From Doris montereyensis (lineage: Eukaryota; Mollusca; Gastropoda; Nudibranchia; Dorididae): a DNA stretch of 64,000 nt. The translations under genes were made by a program, and so were the position numbers. Below the pieces are notes generated by a model. The model had not been told where the DNA came from and searched no databases. It saw nothing but the letters and a program-made list of their open reading frames with translations. The stretch is from assembly GCA_037039925.1 (NCBI GenBank), contig JAXRKP010000102.1, positions 138,308 through 202,307 of the forward strand, in the 5' to 3' direction. Positions 58,765 through 64,000 of this stretch are shown in pieces; the first letter of the stretch is position 1, and each line of letters starts with the position of its first letter.

Positions 58765-59060
58765 TTAATTGCTCGTTCCTCATAATGTAAAAGAAACAGC
58801 TAATAAGATAAGAAATGGCCACTGAAAAAAAAAAGAAGATCCAAAAGATAAATTTTTAAAAGTCAGTCATTTTTGGAGTTGTAGGAAGGTCATGATTTAG
58901 AGAACACCATTTACAAAGAATATTTTTTCCATTTTTGCTTTCAAGATTTCTGTTACAATGTCATGTGCAATGACTTGAGTTGGAGCTTTTTATGTAAATT
59001 TTTATTCACGTTAAAGTGAAATCTTGGAACTGATTTTTAACACAACCTCAAACAAAATGT
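58765..59060 (+). repeat. Diverged duplicate of 62.03-62.34 kb
   Basis: CATAATGTAAAAGAAACAGC, GGCCACTGAAAAAAA, ATCCAAAAGA and TTTTTCCATTTTTGCTTT occur in the same order and spacing in both places. The shared unit is about 300 bases and of unknown nature. Confidence 0.7.
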
Positions 59061-59084
59061 TATAGTTTAAAAGTTTTGATAGCT

Positions 59085-59855
59085 TGCATCTTAAGAGTGT
59101 TGCAAATAGTGACAATGCAAAGCTTGCATCTTAAACAAGTGTTGTAAATAGTGACAATGCAAATGCATCTTAAACAAGTGTTGCAAATAGTGACAATGCA
59201 AATGCATCTTATACAAGTGTTGCAAATAGTGACAATGCAAATGCATCTTAAACAAGTGTTAGTAAATAGTGACAATGCAAATGCATCTTAAACAAGTGTT
59301 GCAAATAGTGACAATGCAAATGCATGTTAAACAAGTGTTGCAAATAGTGACAATGCAAATGCATCTTAAACAAGTGTTGCAAATAGTGTTGCAAATATCT
59401 AAACAAGTGTTGCAAATAGACAAGGCAATGCATCTTAAACAAGTGTTGCAAATAGTGACAATGCAAATGCATTTTAAACAAGTGTTGCAAATAGACAATG
59501 CAAATGCATCTTAAACAAGTGCAAAGCAATGCATCTTTTAAAACAAGTGTTGCAAATAGTGACAATGCAAAGCTTGCATCTTAAAAACAAGTGTTGTAAA
59601 TAGTGACAATGCAAAGCTGACAAACAAAAATTTCAAAGACAATGCAAATGCATCTTAAACAAGTGTTGCAAATAGTGACAATGCAAAGCTTGCATCTTAA
59701 AACAAGTGTTGCAAATAGTGACAATGCAAATGCATCTTAAACAAGTGTTGCAAATAGTGACAATGCAAATGCATCTTAAACAAGTGTTGCAAATAGTGAC
59801 AATGCAAATGCATTTTAAACAAGTGTTGCAAATAGTGACAATGCAAATGCATCAT
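59085..59855 (+). repeat. Minisatellite with ATGCAAATGCAT cores
   Basis: About 20 units of AAACAAGTGTTGCAAATAG, TGACAATGCAAATGCATCTT, 39-40 bp, with some shortened. Most hold the palindromic octamer ATGCAAATGCAT. Confidence 0.97.
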
Positions 59856-60217
59856 GGACTAGAGAAAGGCTTTTTTCTTTCTAAATAATCTGGGGTTTTT
59901 TATTTGAAAATGTCTTCAGAGGGAAAGTAAAAAGAAATTTTTCTTACTGGTGGTAAAAATCTTTTTTTTTTGTGTTTTTTGTGGGGTTTTGTTTCCTTTT
60001 AATAATTTCCAACCACATGTGAAAGGCCTGAGGGTTGGGAGAATACAAGAATACTGTGCTGCTAGTGCTAGCTAGTATCTTTAGGGTCAGGAACTTAAAT
60101 GAAAACAGCGAAATGACACAAAATGGTTGAAAGGAAGGAAGTTGGTTCCATTAGTTAGTACCACCATTTTTCATAAAAATTAAAATGTCTCAAAAATTGA
60201 TTAAAAATTTATTATTA

Positions 60218-60250
<33 letters not shown>

Positions 60251-61340
60251 GATTATTATTATTATTATTAATTATAATTATTATTATATTCATTATAATG
60301 ATGTTTTTAAAATTTTCAGAAGATGAACGTAGAATGCTGTGACAATGTCAAGCCAAATCATGAGCTCAGTCAGTCCCTTCCCCGATTTTCATAAAAAAAA
60401 GTTGTTACATTTGTAAGTGTAAGACTGAGGGTTATTAATACTAATCTCCATTTTCAATAACAATGACAGCCTGACACATACACATCACAAAACCAAACGA
60501 TAGCATAGGGCTTTAATTGAAAACAAAAATCCTAGACAAAAGATGTCTTATAATAAAAATAAAAATACAACTAGATATGTCTTTTTGTCCACCCTACTAT
60601 TTTGGAGTATATAAATCAAAATCTATAAAAAGAAGGAAAATGTCAAATTTGGCCCATCTGTGTATTGATCAGAACTATAGTGATATATAAATATAAATTA
60701 TATCTCGGTAGCTTACCCTTAATTGTTCATTATAGAAATGCACCTTGTTCTATGTCCATACATTGTTCAAAAAGTTTGTGATAGTACAAGGTGGTTGCAC
60801 TGAGCTCATGAAGTGTTTAGTTGTTCAAATCAAATGTCTGCATGAAAACAAAAAACCGAAAGCAAAAGTTATTAGTATGTATACTGAGTGAGTTAAAATC
60901 ATGTGGTTGAAAGTAAACTGAAACTGAAACTAAAACGTTTCCAATCACTTATAGTTATAGTTATATTGTAGTGTTAATTTTTTGCCATATTTTGCAAAAA
61001 ATTACTTCAGTTTTATTGGACAAAACTTTCTAATGAATTTATTGGTATTGGTATCATCATGTATCTTTCCACAAGACAAGTTAAAAGCTTGTATGTTTTC
61101 TTATTCTCCTGAGGTTTCTGTTTTGGGATTACATGAAAATCTTTCTTTGTAAACAATTTCTAGTAGCAAAATCATAAACCCGTTTTTCTAAACTGAATCG
61201 ACATGTTCTTTCTTTTCTACCGTTCATGTAAAATGCTTTGTCTTTAACGCGATCGCTAATTTGTCTCAAACAAATCTCCTATCTATTCGTCTCTGCTTGC
61301 AACAGTGATAATGGCTTTCATTGGATATTTTTTTCCCCAG
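59856..61340. other. Unassigned spacer with (ATT)n
   Basis: An (ATT)n tract lies at about 60,212-60,290. The remainder is AT-rich without recognised elements. Confidence 0.5.
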
Positions 61341-61543
61341 AAACAAACCAAAACCCTTTTGGCAAGTCTGTTCGTCACTGGCGTAACAGCTCCCACACTG
61401 TCGTGACTCATTGCCCCATGACAACAGGGTGCCAGCCAAGAAAGACGGCATTTCCTGTGGACTCCATAGGAAAACCAAAGGAGATCAAACGTGGCCATTT
61501 TCAATTTGCATTTCCTCCTAGGTCAATGATTGTGAAGAAGTAG
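61341..61543 (+). CDS. Possible + strand terminal exon
   Basis: The acceptor GATATTTTTTTCCCCAG precedes an open stretch reading NQNPFGKSVRHWRNSSH, later TAFPVDSIGKPKEIK and ending PPRSMIVKK with TAG. An AATAAA lies about 170 bases downstream at 61,714. Its phase fits the spare base left by the candidate exon at 52,975-53,087, so the two could be the 3' end of SANBR. I do not recognise the sequence, and it could belong to another gene or be chance. Confidence 0.35.
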
Positions 61544-61599
61544 CAAGACTTGGGAAGTGTTTTCTTTGTTTCTTTGCAATTTTATCCCGGCCCACCACA

Positions 61600-61775
61600 C
61601 GCGGTCATTTCAGGGTGAATTAAGAGGAAACGGCAATTCTTCACATGAAATACCGAAAGCGAGACAGTCAAGGAGGAGATGGTATGGACACGTCTTAAGT
61701 ACGAATGAAAAAAAAATAAAGATGGAAAATGCAACCAATCAAAAGGAAGACCATGTTTAAAAAGAAAAGTTACGG
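61600..61775 (+). mobile_element. Possible LINE C-terminal scrap
   Basis: It reads RQSRRRWYGHVLSTNE, the RRWxGHVxRM-E motif found near the end of RTE-type LINE open frames. No tail or longer match seen. Confidence 0.45.
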
Positions 61776-62029
61776 AAATTGTAAAGGTCACAGGTCACCT
61801 TAGGGTTATATTAAACTCTATTAATGTTCATGAAACAGAGGTATCACATCAACGTTTTACTGGTCTTCTTCAGGACGGAGCTTTCACTTGAGGATTGAAT
61901 TTCTGCAAAAACCGCCAGCTTTTGGTTATTTATTTATGTTATTTATTTGTAAATAATTTACCATATACTGTAACTGTAAATAATTTATTAATGATATTAT
62001 CTGACTTTGATAAAAAATTAATTACCCTT

Positions 62030-62340
62030 TCTCATAATGTAAAAGAAACAGCTCATGAGACCGAAATTGGCCACTGAAAAAAAGAGAGAGAAAATCCAAA
62101 AGACAAATGTATAAAGATTGAAAATGATTTTGAACATTTTTTTGCTACTTTTTCCATCTTTTTGCTTTAAAATTTCTGATAAAATGTCAAATGTAGATTT
62201 CTATTGACTTTGGGTAGCTTGTTTAAAAAAAAAGAAAAAAATTGAAAGTAAAATATGTTAAAATTGCACATTTAAAATGAAATCCTCTAATTGATGTTTA
62301 GCAAAGTTTGAACAAAAGAAAACAAAATGTAGCAATATTG
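62030..62340 (+). repeat. Diverged duplicate of 58.77-59.06 kb
   Basis: The second copy of the roughly 300-base unit described at 58,765, with the same ordered blocks and extra poly-A runs. Confidence 0.7.
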
Positions 62341-62775
62341 ACATTACCCAAGTAAACAATAAATCAATAACAAAAAGAGACAATTCATTTCAATTTTATT
62401 TTATTTTCACACAAGTTTATTCTGAGCCTTAAATTACATCATTGTTAACATTATTCACAATACAGTATGGGAAGAATTACATCATTGTTCAGTATGGGAA
62501 TCAAGTTCTTTTGACGTGTGGCGTTATATTTTTTATCATTTTAGAAAATCTGTCTGCAAATAATGACTTGAATAAAACTGAAGTTCTTTCTACAAATTGC
62601 TATTGCGAGTTTTTTCTTAATGTAAGATATAGAAGAACATGTAGTGAGTAATGAGTTTACATTTTCGTATCCCTGCAGATGTACAGACTCCATCACAAAT
62701 GTACAGACTCATCAACTTCCTGTTTTTCATTAGCCTGCAACACTCTGTCACTCCTGTACTTGTCAACTGCATGGG
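62341..62775. other. Unassigned spacer
   Basis: AT-rich, with a repeated ATTACATCATTGTT phrase (62,430 and 62,475). No gene recognised. Confidence 0.45.
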
Positions 62776-62779
62776 CATA

Positions 62780-62882
62780 ATACTAACACTAACACTAATA
62801 CTAACACTAACACTAATACTAATACTAACATTAATATTAATACTAATACTAATACTAACACTAATACTAATACTAATACATG
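62780..62882 (+). repeat. (CTAAYA)n hexamer tract
   Basis: About 17 units of CTAACA/CTAATA. Confidence 0.95.
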
Positions 62883-63047
62883 TATAGAAAATCTGCTGTC
62901 AAAATGTGTCATGGCCGACCCAGGGTTCCGTCTACACCACATGGCTACGCTTTTGTTTTGTTTTGGGGGAGGGGCATCACTTCATTTCTCACACCTCTTC
63001 ACACATGCTCTTACACACTCAATCTGTCATACTCTCTCTCTCTTTCT

Positions 63048-63051
63048 CTCT

Positions 63052-63098
<47 letters not shown>
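63048..63098 (+). repeat. (CA)n microsatellite
   Basis: About 24 CA dinucleotides after a (CT)n run. Confidence 0.97.
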
Positions 63099-63101
<3 letters not shown>

Positions 63102-63399
63102 AAAGAGGACACAAAAGGTTCATATAGGGGGAAAGGGTGTTTAAAATTAAAATAAAAAAGCAACAAAACCAAAAAGCATGACTTTTAATGGTTTGTATAC
63201 AAATTCAGAAGAGCATATGAAATAATACTGTACAGCACAGTAACTACTAGACATATCATATCACTCCCCGCTGTGGAAAGAAATATAAAGGCAATTCAAT
63301 TTGTGAATGTTTCTATTTTCTTTCTTCTTCTTTTTTTACTTTCAATGCCACAAAGCAAAATACAAACAATTCAAAGATTGCCACGATTTAGATCCATAT

Positions 63400-63735
63400 T
63401 GTGCAAAACATCAATCAGGCAAACTGTGTCACAGGTCAACGGTATTGTGCAAAACATCATATCAGGCAAACTGTGCCACAGGTCAACGGTATTGTGCAAA
63501 ACATCATATCAGGCAAACTGTGCCACAGGTCAACGGTATTGTGCAAAACATCTTATCAGGCAAACTGTGCCACAGGTCAACGGTATTGTGCAAAACATCA
63601 TATCAGGCAAACTGTGACACAGTTCAATGGTATTGTGCAAAGCATCATATCAGGCAAACTGTGACACAGGTCAACGGTATTGTGCAAAACATCATATCAG
63701 GCAAACTGTGACACAGGTCAACAGTATTGTGCCAT
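63400..63735 (+). repeat. Minisatellite, 48-49-bp, near 3' end of minus gene
   Basis: Seven units of CAGGCAAACTGTGCCACAGG then TCAACGGTATTGTGCAAAAC and ATCATAT. It ends about 18 bases beyond the stop codon of the minus-strand exon, so it probably lies in that gene's 3' untranslated region. Confidence 0.95.
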
Positions 63736-63752
63736 GCTGATTGCTGTAAGGC

Positions 63753-63907
63753 TTTACGTTCCGTGATCACTGTAGGAGCTGTTCTCAGTATCTTCATCAA
63801 TGTGTGGATTCAAGCGGATGCGATGCGTGGATTCAAGCAGATCGATGGCAGGATTCATGGTCATCACCCAGTCCACCATTTCACCTAGAAGAGCCATCTT
63901 GTAATGT
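63753..63907 (-). CDS. Terminal coding exon, unrecognised gene
   Basis: On the minus strand a strong acceptor (pyrimidine tract then GCTTGTCAG) precedes an open frame of about 51 codons. It includes HYKMALLGEMVDWVMTMNPA and IDLLESTHRIRLNPHIDEDT and ends SYSDHGT with TAA. Codon composition, a balanced residue mix and the splice site all look like real coding sequence, unlike most of the window. I cannot name the family. The rest of the gene lies beyond the right edge. Transcription converges on SANBR from the opposite side. Confidence 0.72.
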
Positions 63908-64000
63908 CTGACAAGCAAACACAAAAACAAACATATTTCACACTCAAGATGCAGTTTAATATAAAAACTCCCTAATGCTATTTTAAAGAGATTCCTTTCC

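Noticed and set aside
62780..62882. Telomeric repeat
   Set aside because: Units are CTAACA/CTAATA, not CCCTAA; it is a short interstitial hexamer tract without other telomeric features.

Overview
This is animal nuclear DNA, most likely from a mollusc and probably a gastropod. The evidence is a single intron-rich gene spread over more than 35 kb, several families of tRNA-derived SINEs (one with an (AAATC)n tail), decayed RTE-like and jockey/CR1-like LINEs, a Tc1 fragment, a hAT/ZMYM1-like fragment, an AGATCT-rich segment, and a very high load of micro- and minisatellites. The species call is inference. There are no bacterial operons or CRISPR arrays.

The main gene is on the + strand, from about 16.16 kb to 51.28 kb, possibly to 61.54 kb. 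I read it as the orthologue of SANBR (KIAA1841, SANT and BTB domain regulator of class switch recombination). Nineteen exons with good splice sites and compatible phases encode, in order, a SANT/Myb-like segment, the atypical BTB domain, a cysteine-rich middle region (two CxxC pairs and a PCC motif), an acidic segment, and the C-terminal helical region. Together they give about 680 codons; the human protein is just over 700. About half of the exons carry a 1-base indel, often in a homopolymer run, while their protein similarity and splice sites are well kept. One exon (exon 13) is present twice in tandem, about 594 bp apart. This pattern fits an unpolished long-read assembly with a local mis-join better than an old pseudogene, but a recent pseudogene is not excluded.

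Left flank (1-16 kb): LINE debris, a (CTT/CTC)n tract, minisatellites at 1.2-2.3, 3.3-4.2, 4.5-4.9, 7.9-8.6 and 8.9-9.5 kb, SINEs, a Tc1 transposase end, a hAT/ZMYM1-like relic (9.6-10.6 kb), a minus-strand LINE meeting a plus-strand LINE near 12.15 kb, and a promoter-like cluster near 15.24 kb upstream of the first coding exon.

Middle (16-54 kb): SANBR exons separated by introns filled with SINEs, LINE copies (40.7-42.3 kb, 45.4-46.2 kb) and tandem repeats. The largest repeat is a 2.1-kb array right after exon 7.

Right flank (54-64 kb): more minisatellites, an inverted SINE pair, a CCAAT/TATA-like cluster at 58.3-58.4 kb, a possible + strand terminal exon at 61.34-61.54 kb, and a convincing minus-strand terminal coding exon of a second, unrecognised gene at 63,753-63,907. 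Most long open frames in this window are read-through of tandem repeats and are not genes.
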